Counted from the first letter of the stretch, positions 7,625 to 14,967 are shown. The stretch is 19,030 bases of DNA from JBECKR01 sp040235415 (GCA_040235415.1 JBECKR010000380.1:1-19030), one strand, 5' to 3'. The notes: generated by a model from the letters alone, not told the origin. Made by a program: numbers and translations.

Positions 7625-7652
7625 TTGACGCGGGTCCGTCGTGCGCTAGAAT
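7625..7652 (+). promoter_or_regulatory. Promoter of tRNA-Ser(GCT)
   Basis: A -35 TTGACG (7625-7630) and a -10 TAGAAT (7647-7652) are separated by exactly 16 bp. The predicted start near 7659 is about 12 nt before the tRNA. The same pair of hexamers and spacing recurs before tRNA-Gln. Confidence 0.75.
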
Positions 7653-7670
7653 CCCGGGGCCGCGCCTACC

Positions 7671-7764
<94 letters not shown>

Positions 7765-7777
7765 CACCCGCCTCGCC

Positions 7778-7805
7778 TTGACGGTCACCCCCGTTTTGTT
7801 AGAAT
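7778..7805 (+). promoter_or_regulatory. Promoter of tRNA-Gln (and possibly the downstream dehydrogenase)
   Basis: TTGACG (7778-7783), a 16-bp spacer and TAGAAT (7800-7805) are followed by a predicted start about 10 nt before the tRNA. It copies the hexamers and spacing of the tRNA-Ser(GCT) promoter while the spacer sequences differ. No terminator lies between this tRNA and the gene at 7935. Confidence 0.75.
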
Positions 7806-7821
7806 CCTGCGTCCGTTCCGT

Positions 7822-7895
7822 TGGGGAGTCGTCCAATGGTAGGACATGCGGCTCTGGACCGTAGAATCGGGGTTCGAATCCCTGCTCCCCAGCCA
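7822..7895 (+). tRNA. tRNA-Gln (anticodon CTG)
   Basis: A complete 74-nt tRNA. The acceptor TGGGGAG pairs with CTCCCCA, followed by discriminator G and an encoded CCA. The anticodon stem TGCGG/CCGTA has loop CTCTGGA, anticodon CTG, reading CAG. The U1-A72 end is typical of bacterial tRNA-Gln. Confidence 0.96.
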
Positions 7896-7934
7896 ACCCG
7901 CCCCCCGCGCTGACCGGTTCGGAAGAGGGTTCCG

Positions 7935-8957
7935 ATGGGCAAGCCGCTGGCGCTCGTGACCGGGGCCGAGGGCGAGATGGGGCACCTGCTCCTCCCGGCG
8001 CTGGACGACCGCGGTTTCGACGTCGTGGCCCTCGACCTCGCCACCGTCGACGAGGCCCTGGCGCGGTACTGCGTCGAGACGGTGCGTGCGAGCATCCTCG
8101 ATCTCGAGGTCGTGAGGGACGTCGTGATGCGCCGGCGGCCGGTGGCGATCTACCACCTCGCGGCGGTGTTGTCGTCGAAGGCGGAGCAAAACCCCACCCT
8201 CGCCCATGACGTCAACGTTCAGGGGTCGTTCCACCTGTTCCGGACGGCGGAGGAGTCGGCTCGCCGGGAGCGGCGGCCGGTGCGGGTGCTGTACCCCTCG
8301 AGCATCGCGATCTACGGCCTCCCCGACCTCGAGACCAAGCGGTCGGCGGGCGCGCTCGGCGAGGGCGATTTCGCGGAGCCGAGGGCGATGTACGGCTGCA
8401 ACAAGCGCTACGGCGAGATGCTCGGCGCGTACATGAGCGAGCGGTCGCGGCGATCGGGCGAGCCCGGGATCGATTTCCGCTCGATCCGGTTTCCCGGGCT
8501 GATCTCCGCGGAGACCGTCCCGTCGGGGGGCACGAGCGACTACGGCCCGGAAATGATTCACGCGGCGGTTCGGGCGGACCCGTACACCTGCTTCGTTCGG
8601 GAGGACACGCGGCTGCCGTTCATGACGATGCCGGATGCCGTCGACGCCTTCCTCCGGCTCTCGGAGGCCCCCGCGGAACGGCTCACGACGCGGGTCTACA
8701 ACGTCCGCGCGTTCGCCCCGACCGCCGGCGAGTTCCGCGACGCCATCCTGGCGCGGTTCCCCGGAGCCGAGATCCGGTTCGGTTCCGTCCGCGAGCGCCA
8801 GGCGATCGTCGACTCGTGGCCGGCGGACGTCGACGACTCGCGGGCGCGGCGCGACTGGGGCCTCGCGCCGCAGCACGACCTCGAGCGCGCCCTCGACGAC
8901 TACCTCCTGCCCGCGCTCCGGCGACGCTACGCGGTCGCGGGGCGACGATCCTCCTGA
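7935..8957 (+). CDS. SDR-family dehydrogenase, probable L-threonine 3-dehydrogenase
   Basis: The 340-residue extended short-chain dehydrogenase has a Rossmann motif GAEGEMG (10-16), IYHLAAVLS (72-80), a catalytic Ser region PSSIAIYG (121-128) and the YxxxK pair Tyr153/Lys157. What points to the NAD-dependent L-threonine dehydrogenase branch is PSGGTSDY (196-203), YTCFVREDTRLPFMTMPDA (217-235), YNVRAFAPT and the C-terminal RQAIVDSWPADVDDSRARRDWG. These resemble TDH of the SDR type, which makes 2-amino-3-ketobutyrate from threonine. It is somewhat longer than usual (about 310-320), mainly from a linker near residues 132-148. The start has AGAGGG 5 nt upstream. It lies 39 bp after tRNA-Gln and may be read from that promoter. 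No 2-amino-3-ketobutyrate CoA ligase is nearby. Another nucleotide-sugar epimerase-like activity cannot be excluded. Confidence 0.8.
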   Translation: MGKPLALVTGAEGEMGHLLLPALDDRGFDVVALDLATVDEALARYCVETVRASILDLEVVRDVVMRRRPVAIYHLAAVLSSKAEQNPTLAHDVNVQGSFHLFRTAEESARRERRPVRVLYPSSIAIYGLPDLETKRSAGALGEGDFAEPRAMYGCNKRYGEMLGAYMSERSRRSGEPGIDFRSIRFPGLISAETVPSGGTSDYGPEMIHAAVRADPYTCFVREDTRLPFMTMPDAVDAFLRLSEAPAERLTTRVYNVRAFAPTAGEFRDAILARFPGAEIRFGSVRERQAIVDSWPADVDDSRARRDWGLAPQHDLERALDDYLLPALRRRYAVAGRRSS

Positions 8958-8988
8958 CAAAACCGTCCTCGACCGGCGCGACGCGGCT

Positions 8989-8994
8989 TATAAT
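8989..8994 (+). promoter_or_regulatory. -10 box for the H1-like gene
   Basis: A perfect TATAAT stands out in GC-rich sequence, 51 nt before the ATG at 9046. The -35 is poor at 16-18 bp spacing. A start near 9001 would give a leader of about 45 nt containing a strong ribosome site. Confidence 0.5.
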
Positions 8995-9045
8995 CCGCGA
9001 CCGAACGGACGCGCGGAACTGCGATGCGCGCGAGGAGGACGCTCG

Positions 9046-9519
9046 ATGGCCAAAGCGGTGAGGAAGAAGGCGACCAAGAAGAAGGCCGCCAGGAAGACCG
9101 CCAAGAAGGCCGCAAAGAAGGCGGCCAAGAGGAAGAAGACGATCGCCAAGAAGGCCCCCAAGAAGAAGGCGGCGAGGAAGAAGGCGGCCAAGAAGGCGAC
9201 CCGCAAGAAGGTCGCGAGGAAGAAGACCGCGAGGAAGCCGGTCGCCAAGAAGGCCACCAAGAAGAAGGCGGCCAAGAAGGCCACCCGCAAGAAGGTCGCG
9301 AGGAAGCCGGCCGCGAAGAAGCCTCCCGAGAGGCGTCCCCTGCCGCCGCCGCCGATGCCCGCCGCGCCCGCGCGTCCGGAGCCGATCGTGACGCCTCCGA
9401 GTCGCGACATCGAGATGCCGGTCCCGCCGGGCGGTGGCGCACCGGTCCGCCGCGAGTCGTTCTCGACGCCGGGCTACCAAGAAGAGAAGACCGTCACGCC
9501 GGACCCGACCGGGGACTGA
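9046..9519 (+). CDS. Lys/Ala-rich histone-H1-like DNA-binding protein
   Basis: The 157-residue protein has residues 1-97 made almost only of Lys, Ala, Arg, Val and Thr, with repeated KKA, KKAT and KKVARK units. This resembles the C-terminal domain of histone H1 and bacterial H1-like (AlgP/HctB-type) proteins that coat or compact DNA. A proline-rich stretch (93-120) and a less basic tail with several acidic residues (YQEEKTVTPDPTGD) follow. GAGGAGG lies 7 nt before the ATG. An upstream in-frame extension exists, but its arginine/serine-rich content is a shadow of the dehydrogenase gene. Function is inferred from composition only; such low-complexity proteins evolve fast by repeat slippage. Confidence 0.85.
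   Translation: MAKAVRKKATKKKAARKTAKKAAKKAAKRKKTIAKKAPKKKAARKKAAKKATRKKVARKKTARKPVAKKATKKKAAKKATRKKVARKPAAKKPPERRPLPPPPMPAAPARPEPIVTPPSRDIEMPVPPGGGAPVRRESFSTPGYQEEKTVTPDPTGD
9181..9300 (+). repeat. Direct repeat within the H1-like gene
   Basis: A stretch of about 36-45 nt starting at 9181 recurs at 9265 with almost no differences (offset 84 nt, 28 codons). Both copies encode KAAKKATRKKVARK. It indicates internal duplication of the basic domain. Confidence 0.75.
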
Positions 9520-9526
9520 CCCTGCA

Positions 9527-9556
9527 CCGGCCCGGCCGGGAACCCGGCCGGGCCGG
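9527..9556. terminator. GC-rich palindrome between convergent genes
   Basis: A perfect 14-bp inverted repeat (CCGGCCCGGCCGGG and its complement) is separated by AA. It lies in the 41-bp gap between the stops of the H1-like gene (plus) and the DUF2270-like gene (minus). No T-run follows on either strand, so it is not a classic intrinsic terminator. It may slow polymerase or protect both 3' ends. Confidence 0.55.
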
Positions 9557-9560
9557 CCCG

Positions 9561-10292
9561 TCACAGCTTCCAGTGCTCGAGGTTGCGCTCGAGGCCGGCG
9601 ATCTCGTCGTCGGGCTCGCCGCCGTGCAGGTGCCTTCCGTACCACACCAGCAGGCCGAGCCCGACGTAGAACACGACCCCGCCGAGGCATATGAACCAGG
9701 ACGGGATCGAGCCCACCGCCATCCGCTCCCACACGTCCCGGGGGTGGAGCGCGATCGAGGGATGGATGTAGAGCTTCACGAACCACGCCGCCAGCAGGAT
9801 CAGGAAGATGTAGATGTAGTTGCGGCGCAGCCGGAACCCGATCGCCTCGAGCAGGGTCGTCTTGTACTTCGGAAGATCCAGGTCCATCGCGACCATCTCG
9901 CGCCACGAGACCATCGGGGACTCGAGCTGGCGCGTCACGATCGGGATCAGGAAGTTCTCCTCGAGCATGCGCACGCGGGCGCGGTAGACCTCGAAGTAGC
10001 GGTACCGCCGCGCCTCGATGTTGAGGTACGCGATCAGTATGAAGTTCGACAGCAGCAGCAGGATGTGCGGGTTGTAGCGCGAGGAGAACGCGAACGACAG
10101 CATGCCGGCCGCGGTCAGGACGGCCCAGTTCGTGGTGGCGTCGAGCCGGGTGCGCCACGAGATCGAGCGGTGGATCTCGCCGCGGTAGAAGTGCACCATC
10201 GCGCTGATGTACTCGGCACGGGTGAGCGGGTAGTCCTCGAAGCGCTCGCCGCGGCGGTCGCCCGCGGGAGGGTTCCCTCGGGTCTCCTCCAT
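9561..10292 (-). CDS. DUF2270-like integral membrane protein
   Basis: The 243-residue protein has four predicted membrane segments at about 56-71, 76-91, 158-175 and 197-217. The conserved-looking parts MVHFYRGEIHRS, WRTRLDATTNWAV, IEARRYRYFEVYRARVRMLEENF and RLRRNYIYIFLILLAAW match my memory of the DUF2270 family, whose function is unknown. The long central loop between segments 2 and 3 is rich in charged residues and is probably cytoplasmic. It begins 34 bp after the hybrid histidine kinase gene, same strand. The ATG has no upstream Shine-Dalgarno. Instead TAGAAT, identical to the -10 of two tRNA promoters here, ends 6 nt before it, suggesting a leaderless message in addition to, or instead of, cotranscription with the kinase. 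Confidence 0.8.
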   Translation of the reverse strand: MEETRGNPPAGDRRGERFEDYPLTRAEYISAMVHFYRGEIHRSISWRTRLDATTNWAVLTAAGMLSFAFSSRYNPHILLLLSNFILIAYLNIEARRYRYFEVYRARVRMLEENFLIPIVTRQLESPMVSWREMVAMDLDLPKYKTTLLEAIGFRLRRNYIYIFLILLAAWFVKLYIHPSIALHPRDVWERMAVGSIPSWFICLGGVVFYVGLGLLVWYGRHLHGGEPDDEIAGLERNLEHWKL

Positions 10293-10298
10293 GGCCGG

Positions 10299-10304
10299 AT
10301 TCTA
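10299..10304 (-). promoter_or_regulatory. Candidate -10 box for a leaderless DUF2270-like transcript
   Basis: TAGAAT on the minus strand lies 6 nt before the ATG at 10292. The expected start would fall on or beside the A of the ATG. The -35 is weak (CTGACC lies 20 bp upstream, too far). Confidence 0.4.
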
Positions 10305-10326
10305 CACGGATCGAGCGTGCCGGGGG

Positions 10327-12861
10327 TCAGGCACGCGACTTCGCGGTCGCGAGCGCCCGGATCAGGACGTGCCGGACGGTCTCGACCTGCAGCGGCTTCG
10401 CCAGCAGGCCGTTCGGGAGCCCCTGGAGGAACGACAGGCTCTCGGCGCGCGCGAGGTCGCCGGTCGAGAACACGAAGCGCCGCAGCAGGTCGGGCCGGAC
10501 TTCGGCGACCCGCTCGTAGAGCTCCTGGCCGTCGAGCCTGGGCATGCGAAGGTCGGCGATCACGAGGTCGAACTCGGCGTCCGCGATCCGTTCCCAGGCC
10601 TCCTCGCCGTCACGGGCGCGCACGACCGTGACCCCCTCCTGCTCCAGCACGCGCGACACGAAGTCGAGCACCATGGGCTCGTCCTCGGCCACGAGGATGC
10701 GGCTGCCGCGCAGCGGCGACTCCTCGTCGCGCCGCTCCGAGTCTCCCGACGGAGGAAGCTCGATCGCCGGCATGCGGATGAGCGGCAACGTCATCACGAA
10801 GCAGGCGCCCCCGCTCGGGCAGGTCGGGCGCAGCGCGAGCGTCCCGCCGTGCTCGCGGACGATTCCGAACGACACCGACAGCCCGAGACCGGTCCCCTGC
10901 CCGACCTCCTTCGTGGTGAAGAACGGGTCGAACACCCGCGATTGGTGCTCCCGCGGGATGCCGGGACCGTCGTCCTCGATCTCGAGGCACAGCGCCTTGC
11001 CGTGGAGGTAGGACCGCGCCACGATCCGGCCCGGGCGTCCGATCCCGACGATCGCCTGCTCGGCGTTGTTCACGAGGTTGAGCAGGACCTGCTCGATCTG
11101 GTGGTAGTCGAACAGCGTGGCGGGAAGCTCCGGCTCGAGGTCGAGCGTCGTCTCGATCCGCGAGGCCCGGAGATGGTACGCCTTCAAGTCGAACACCCGC
11201 CGGACACAAGCGTTGAGGTCCTCGTAGCTCTTGGACGGGTTGTACTTGCGGGCGAACCCGAGCAGGTTCTGCACGATCCGCTTGCAGCGGCGTGCCGCCT
11301 CGACGACACGCTCGAGATCGTGGATCTGCTCCTCGCGCTCCGCGGACTTGCGGAGTAGCTCCGAGTATCCCAGCACCGCGGACAGCGGGTTGTTCAGCTC
11401 GTGCGCGACTCCCGCGACGACCTCGCCGAGCGTCGACAGGCGCTCGACCTGCGCCAGGCTGCGCTCGACGCGCCGGACGTGCGTGACGTCGCGGCCAATC
11501 CAGACCCGCCCGCTCGGGCCGCCGTCGGGGCCCACGAGCGGCGCAGAGGCCATCGAGACCTCGCGCTCCTCGCCCGCGGGCGTCCGGAGCACCACGTCGC
11601 GCCGCAGGATCCCGTCCTCGCCGGCATCCTCGTCGGAAAACGGGGCGCCGCCGACGATCTCCACGAACTCCCGACCGAGGGCTCGAGAGGTCGGGAACCC
11701 GGTGATCTTCTCGGCGCCGCCGCCGAACTCCGTGACGCGGCCCTCGGGATCGGTCGCGACGATGAGGTCCGGAGTGCAGTCGAGCACGCGCCGGAGCTTC
11801 TCGCCGGTCGCGCGGTGCTGGGCCGCTTCGCGGGCGACGTCCTGGTACAGCAGGGCGTTCTTGAGCGCGTTCGCCGACGCTCCGGCGACGACCTTGCAGA
11901 ACCGCATCTCTTCCTGGCTGAACGGCCTGCCGCGGCTCGCGCGCAGGAACAGCGTGCCGAGGACCTCGCGGCCGTACAGCAGCGGCAGCACCATCATCGA
12001 GCGGTAGCCCTTCTCGATGAGGATCTCGCGCACGTTCGAGAGCAGGGGGTCGTTGGCGACGTCCTCGACGACGACCGGCTCGCGGGTGTCGAGCGCGCGG
12101 CGGAGCTCCGGGTACTTCTCGAGATCGATCTCGAGCATGTCGACGTCGCTGCGCTCGTTGGAGGCGAGGACCCAGCAGTTCCGGAGCTTCGGGTCGGCGA
12201 GCAGGATCGAGCAACTCTCGGCGCGGACGAGCTCGCTGACGCGCTGCACGATCAGGCTCATCACGCGGCGAAGGTCGAGCGTGCTGCCGATCGTATCCGC
12301 GATCTCGAGCAGCGCCCAGAGCTCGCGGCTCTCGCGCCGCGCGCGCTCCGAGAGCGACGCCGTCGCCGACAGCCTGCGGATCGCCGAGAGGAAGTAGTAC
12401 GAGGACGCCGCGAGGAACAGCGAACGGAGCAGCACCGGCCCGCTCGCGATGGCGCCGGCCCCGGCGTCGCCGGTGACGATCGCGAGATACAGCCCCGGCA
12501 CGGCGAGGCCGGCCAGCCCCCAGCCGGAGGAAGACGCCGCGAGCACCGCGATCAGCGCGTTCAGGAAGTACAGTCCGAGGACGATCGGCGTGCCGTTCGA
12601 CGACGCCAGCAACGCGAGGGCGACCAGCACGACGTCCGAGAGGAACAGGCTCCACTCGAAGTGTGGGTGACGGGTGACGCTGCGCGGCAGGAACGGGGCG
12701 CCGAACGCCGACGCCAGGAGGATGCCGACCAGCAGGTGCCCCGCGCCGCCGGCACGGGCGGCATCGACCACGATGGCGGCCGCGGCCAGCAGCAGCGGCC
12801 AGCGCGCGCTCGCCCCGTGAAGCGCCTGGATCAACTTGGAGCCGATCGGTTTTTGCCCCAC
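10327..12861 (-). CDS. Membrane-anchored hybrid sensor histidine kinase with C-terminal receiver
   Basis: The 844-residue protein contains, in order: about five to six hydrophobic segments (22-165); a GAF domain (about 185-340); a PAS domain (about 350-465, DLIVATDPEGRVTEF); HisKA with the phospho-accepting His487 in VAHELNNPLSAV; an HATPase_c domain (N box LLNLVNNAEQ at 593-602, G1 DDGPGI, DPFFTTK, GTGLGLS); and a receiver domain from about 721 with acidic pair Glu726/Asp727, acceptor Asp770, FSTGD near 798-802 and Lys822. All catalytic residues are present. No output domain follows the receiver, so a phosphorelay through an Hpt protein elsewhere, or self-control of the kinase, is likely. 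The start is GTG at 12861; upstream codons soon reach a stop. A promoter lies at 12920-12947. The DUF2270-like gene follows 34 bp later. The signal it senses is unknown. Confidence 0.93.
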   Translation of the reverse strand: MGQKPIGSKLIQALHGASARWPLLLAAAAIVVDAARAGGAGHLLVGILLASAFGAPFLPRSVTRHPHFEWSLFLSDVVLVALALLASSNGTPIVLGLYFLNALIAVLAASSSGWGLAGLAVPGLYLAIVTGDAGAGAIASGPVLLRSLFLAASSYYFLSAIRRLSATASLSERARRESRELWALLEIADTIGSTLDLRRVMSLIVQRVSELVRAESCSILLADPKLRNCWVLASNERSDVDMLEIDLEKYPELRRALDTREPVVVEDVANDPLLSNVREILIEKGYRSMMVLPLLYGREVLGTLFLRASRGRPFSQEEMRFCKVVAGASANALKNALLYQDVAREAAQHRATGEKLRRVLDCTPDLIVATDPEGRVTEFGGGAEKITGFPTSRALGREFVEIVGGAPFSDEDAGEDGILRRDVVLRTPAGEEREVSMASAPLVGPDGGPSGRVWIGRDVTHVRRVERSLAQVERLSTLGEVVAGVAHELNNPLSAVLGYSELLRKSAEREEQIHDLERVVEAARRCKRIVQNLLGFARKYNPSKSYEDLNACVRRVFDLKAYHLRASRIETTLDLEPELPATLFDYHQIEQVLLNLVNNAEQAIVGIGRPGRIVARSYLHGKALCLEIEDDGPGIPREHQSRVFDPFFTTKEVGQGTGLGLSVSFGIVREHGGTLALRPTCPSGGACFVMTLPLIRMPAIELPPSGDSERRDEESPLRGSRILVAEDEPMVLDFVSRVLEQEGVTVVRARDGEEAWERIADAEFDLVIADLRMPRLDGQELYERVAEVRPDLLRRFVFSTGDLARAESLSFLQGLPNGLLAKPLQVETVRHVLIRALATAKSRA

Positions 12862-12919
12862 TGAAACCTGCCCCGAGAACTATCTTTAATGATCGTTGGT
12901 CGATATAAGTGACACCGCG

Positions 12920-12947
12920 AATATATAGCCACGTATCGGCAGGTCAA
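12920..12947 (-). promoter_or_regulatory. Promoter of the hybrid histidine kinase
   Basis: On the minus strand TTGACC (12942-12947), a 16-bp spacer and TATATT (12920-12925) sit in an AT-rich island unusual for this window. The predicted start near 12913 gives a leader of about 50 nt before the GTG. It is divergent from the tRNA-Glu promoter, with 16 bp between the two -35 boxes. Confidence 0.65.
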
Positions 12948-12963
12948 GCGCGGGCGGGCTCTC

Positions 12964-12992
12964 TTGACAGGTCCGGGAGGATCTGCCATCTT
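12964..12992 (+). promoter_or_regulatory. Promoter of tRNA-Glu
   Basis: A perfect -35 TTGACA (12964-12969) is followed 17 bp later by the weak -10 CATCTT (12987-12992). Transcription would begin close to the tRNA 5' end at 12999. Confidence 0.6.
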
Positions 12993-12998
12993 TCGGGC

Positions 12999-13073
12999 GG
13001 CGCTATCGTCTAGGGGTTAGGACGGGTGGTTCTCAGCCATCAAACCGGGGTTCGAATCCCCGTAGCGCTACCA
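12999..13073 (+). tRNA. tRNA-Glu (anticodon CTC)
   Basis: A complete 75-nt tRNA with encoded CCA. The acceptor GGCGCTA pairs with TAGCGCT (first pair G-U). The anticodon stem GGTGG/CCATC has loop TTCTCAG, anticodon CTC, reading GAG. The T stem CGGGG/CCCCG has loop TTCGAAT. GAG is the dominant Glu codon in this window. Confidence 0.96.
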
Positions 13074-13087
13074 CTGCCGTCTTAGCG

Positions 13088-13116
13088 AAAAGGGCCCGGA
13101 ATGGGCCCTTTTTCTT
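13088..13116. terminator. Bidirectional intrinsic terminator
   Basis: The inverted repeat AAAAGGGCCC / GGGCCCTTTT around the loop GGAAT is followed by a T-rich run on the plus strand, 14 nt after tRNA-Glu. On the minus strand the same hairpin ends in TTTT after the small unknown gene at 13134. It can stop transcription from both sides. Confidence 0.88.
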
Positions 13117-13133
13117 TCCCGCGAGGAGGTTTC

Positions 13134-13463
13134 TCAGGCGTCTCCGCCGGCGATCGCGGGCGTGCGGGCGTCGCACGCCAGGATCTCCATCCGCGGGGGC
13201 AGGCGAAAGTCCGGGCAAAGTCGCTGAAGGATGCTGCGGACGTTGCGCTGGACGTCGTCGACGCGCTCGGTCGTGAGGCGGTCGTCGACGACCTTGCCGA
13301 CGTAGTCGTCCTCCCCCAACCGGCAGATCATCAGGAACGACGGGTCTTCGGTCGAGACGTAGCGCTTGTCCGGGCCGGACAGGTTCTGGAGCGTGCGGCG
13401 AAGCGTGCCGTCCATCTTGAATCCGATGAAGATCGCGGTCTCGGAGGACAGTCGGACGGCCAT
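13134..13463 (-). CDS. Small hypothetical protein
   Basis: I do not recognise this 109-residue soluble-looking protein. It has no signal peptide or membrane segment. Visible features are ETAIFIGFKMDGTLRRTL near the start, the stretch SFLMICRLGEDDYVGKVVDD in the middle, a helix-like part TERVDDVQRNVRSILQRL, and two cysteines (one in RLCPDF, one in ILACDA). The ATG at 13463 is preferred over a GTG at 13475, because the AGGAG for this gene abuts the GTG but lies 11 nt before the ATG. It is downstream of the phosphohexomutase gene on the same strand (109 bp gap) and ends just before the bidirectional terminator. Those facts suggest a real gene, possibly in the same transcript. Confidence 0.6.
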   Translation of the reverse strand: MAVRLSSETAIFIGFKMDGTLRRTLQNLSGPDKRYVSTEDPSFLMICRLGEDDYVGKVVDDRLTTERVDDVQRNVRSILQRLCPDFRLPPRMEILACDARTPAIAGGDA

Positions 13464-13572
13464 GCGGGACCCCACTCCTCACCGGCGACGCGCCGCCAAG
13501 CACGATGCGTGCCCATGAAGGGTTGCAGTACGGTCGGGCAAAGTCAAGCGGTTCGCACGACTCCGGAGGGAC

Positions 13573-14937
13573 TCAGCCGCCCCCCTCCAGGACGGCGAGG
13601 ACCTCGCGCGTCTTGGCGCGCATCAGCGCCTCGTCTCCTCGCGACTCGACGTTCAGACGGACGAGCGGCTCGGTGTTCGACATCCGGAGATTGAAGCGCC
13701 AGGCGTCGAACTCGAACGATACGCCGTCGGTCTCGTCGATCGCGCTCGCGCCCGGGCCGTAGGCCTCGCGGACCCGTCGAATCGCGGCGTCGGGGTCGTC
13801 GAGCCGGCGGTTGATCTCCCCGCTCGCCGGATAGCGGCGCACCCGCTCTCCCACGAGATCGCCGAGTGTCCGTCCGGTGCGGCTCATGATCTCGAGCACC
13901 ATGAGCCACGGCACCATGCCGCTGTCGCAATACGAGAACTCGCGGAAGAAGTGGTGCGCGGACATCTCCCCGCCGTACGCGGCGTCCTCGCGGCGCATGA
14001 CCTCCTTGATGAACGCATGGCCCGACTTGCTCTGGACCGGAACCCCGCCGAGCGCCGTCACGGTCTCGATCGTGTTCCAAGTCAGCCGCGGATCGTGGAC
14101 GATCCTCGCGCCGGGATGCCGTTCGAGGACCGCGGACGCCAGCAACCCCACGATGTAGTAGCCCTCGACGAAGGCCCCGCGCTCGTCGAACAGGAAGCAG
14201 CGATCGAAGTCGCCGTCCCACGCGATTCCGACCGCGGCGCCGTGCTGCCGGACGGCCTCCGAGGTCGTGGCGCGGTTCTCCTCGAGCAGGGGGTTCGGCA
14301 CGCCGTTCGGGAAGCTCCCGTCGGCCTCGTGGTGGACCTTGACGAACGTGAACGGGAGGTGCGGCTCGAGCAGGTCGATCACCGCCCCCGCCCCGCCATT
14401 GCCGGCGTTCACGACGACCGTGAGACCGGACAGCTTCGCGACGTCGACGTAGCCCAGGAGGTGCTCGACGTAGTCCTTCCGGAGGTTGCGGGCCTCGACC
14501 CGTCCGGTGCGCCCCGCCGGCGGGACGTCGCCCGACAGCACGAGGCGCTCGATCTCCTTGAGCCCGGTGTCGGCGCTGATCGGCCGCGCCCCCTCCCGCA
14601 CGAACTTCAGGCCGTTGTAGTCCTTCGGGTTGTGGCTGGCGGTGACCATGATCCCGCCGTCGAGCCCGAGGTGGAACGTCGCGAAGTAGACCTCCTCGGT
14701 GCCGCAGGTCCCGAGGTCGACGACGTCGACCCCGGCGGTGACCAGGCCGTCGTGCACCGCGCGCGCCATCGCCGGGCTGGACAGCCGGATGTCGTGACCC
14801 ACGACGACGCGTTTCGGCCCGACGAACCGAGCGTAGGCCAGCGCGATCGAGCGCGCGAGCGTCTCGTCGATCTCGTCGGGGATGCGACCTCGGACGTCGT
14901 ACGCCTTGAAGCAGGGCAGGTGCTCGGGCTTCGCCAT
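13573..14937 (-). CDS. Phosphomannomutase/phosphoglucomutase
   Basis: The 454-residue alpha-D-phosphohexomutase interconverts hexose 1- and 6-phosphates, supplying GDP-mannose or UDP-glucose for surface polysaccharides. The four family sites are present: phosphoserine loop TASHNPKDYNG with Ser101; the metal-binding DGDFDR with Asp241, 243 and 245; the sugar-binding GEMSAHH with Glu324; and the phosphate-binding RMSNTEPLVRLNVE from 418. GEMSAHHFF favours the ManB/AlgC-type dual-specificity group over phosphoglucosamine mutase. Length is typical. Start MAKPEHLPCFKAYDVRG has GGAGG 7 nt upstream. It is divergent from fumarase across a 113-bp gap. Confidence 0.93.
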   Translation of the reverse strand: MAKPEHLPCFKAYDVRGRIPDEIDETLARSIALAYARFVGPKRVVVGHDIRLSSPAMARAVHDGLVTAGVDVVDLGTCGTEEVYFATFHLGLDGGIMVTASHNPKDYNGLKFVREGARPISADTGLKEIERLVLSGDVPPAGRTGRVEARNLRKDYVEHLLGYVDVAKLSGLTVVVNAGNGGAGAVIDLLEPHLPFTFVKVHHEADGSFPNGVPNPLLEENRATTSEAVRQHGAAVGIAWDGDFDRCFLFDERGAFVEGYYIVGLLASAVLERHPGARIVHDPRLTWNTIETVTALGGVPVQSKSGHAFIKEVMRREDAAYGGEMSAHHFFREFSYCDSGMVPWLMVLEIMSRTGRTLGDLVGERVRRYPASGEINRRLDDPDAAIRRVREAYGPGASAIDETDGVSFEFDAWRFNLRMSNTEPLVRLNVESRGDEALMRAKTREVLAVLEGGG

Positions 14938-14967
14938 GGCGCGGCCTCCGTTGCGGGAAGGCCCGAG

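Noticed and set aside
9046..9340. Repetitive tract that could suggest a CRISPR or satellite array
   Set aside because: The repeats are irregular, in frame, and explained by Lys/Ala codons; there are no unique spacers.
8683..10158. 491-codon minus-strand frame with LLGRLL-type repeats
   Set aside because: The repeats are the antisense reading of the AAG/GCC-rich H1-like gene, not a leucine-rich repeat protein.
13542..13547. TTGACT on the minus strand upstream of the small unknown gene
   Set aside because: No acceptable -10 box occurs at 15-18 bp, so it is not listed as a promoter.
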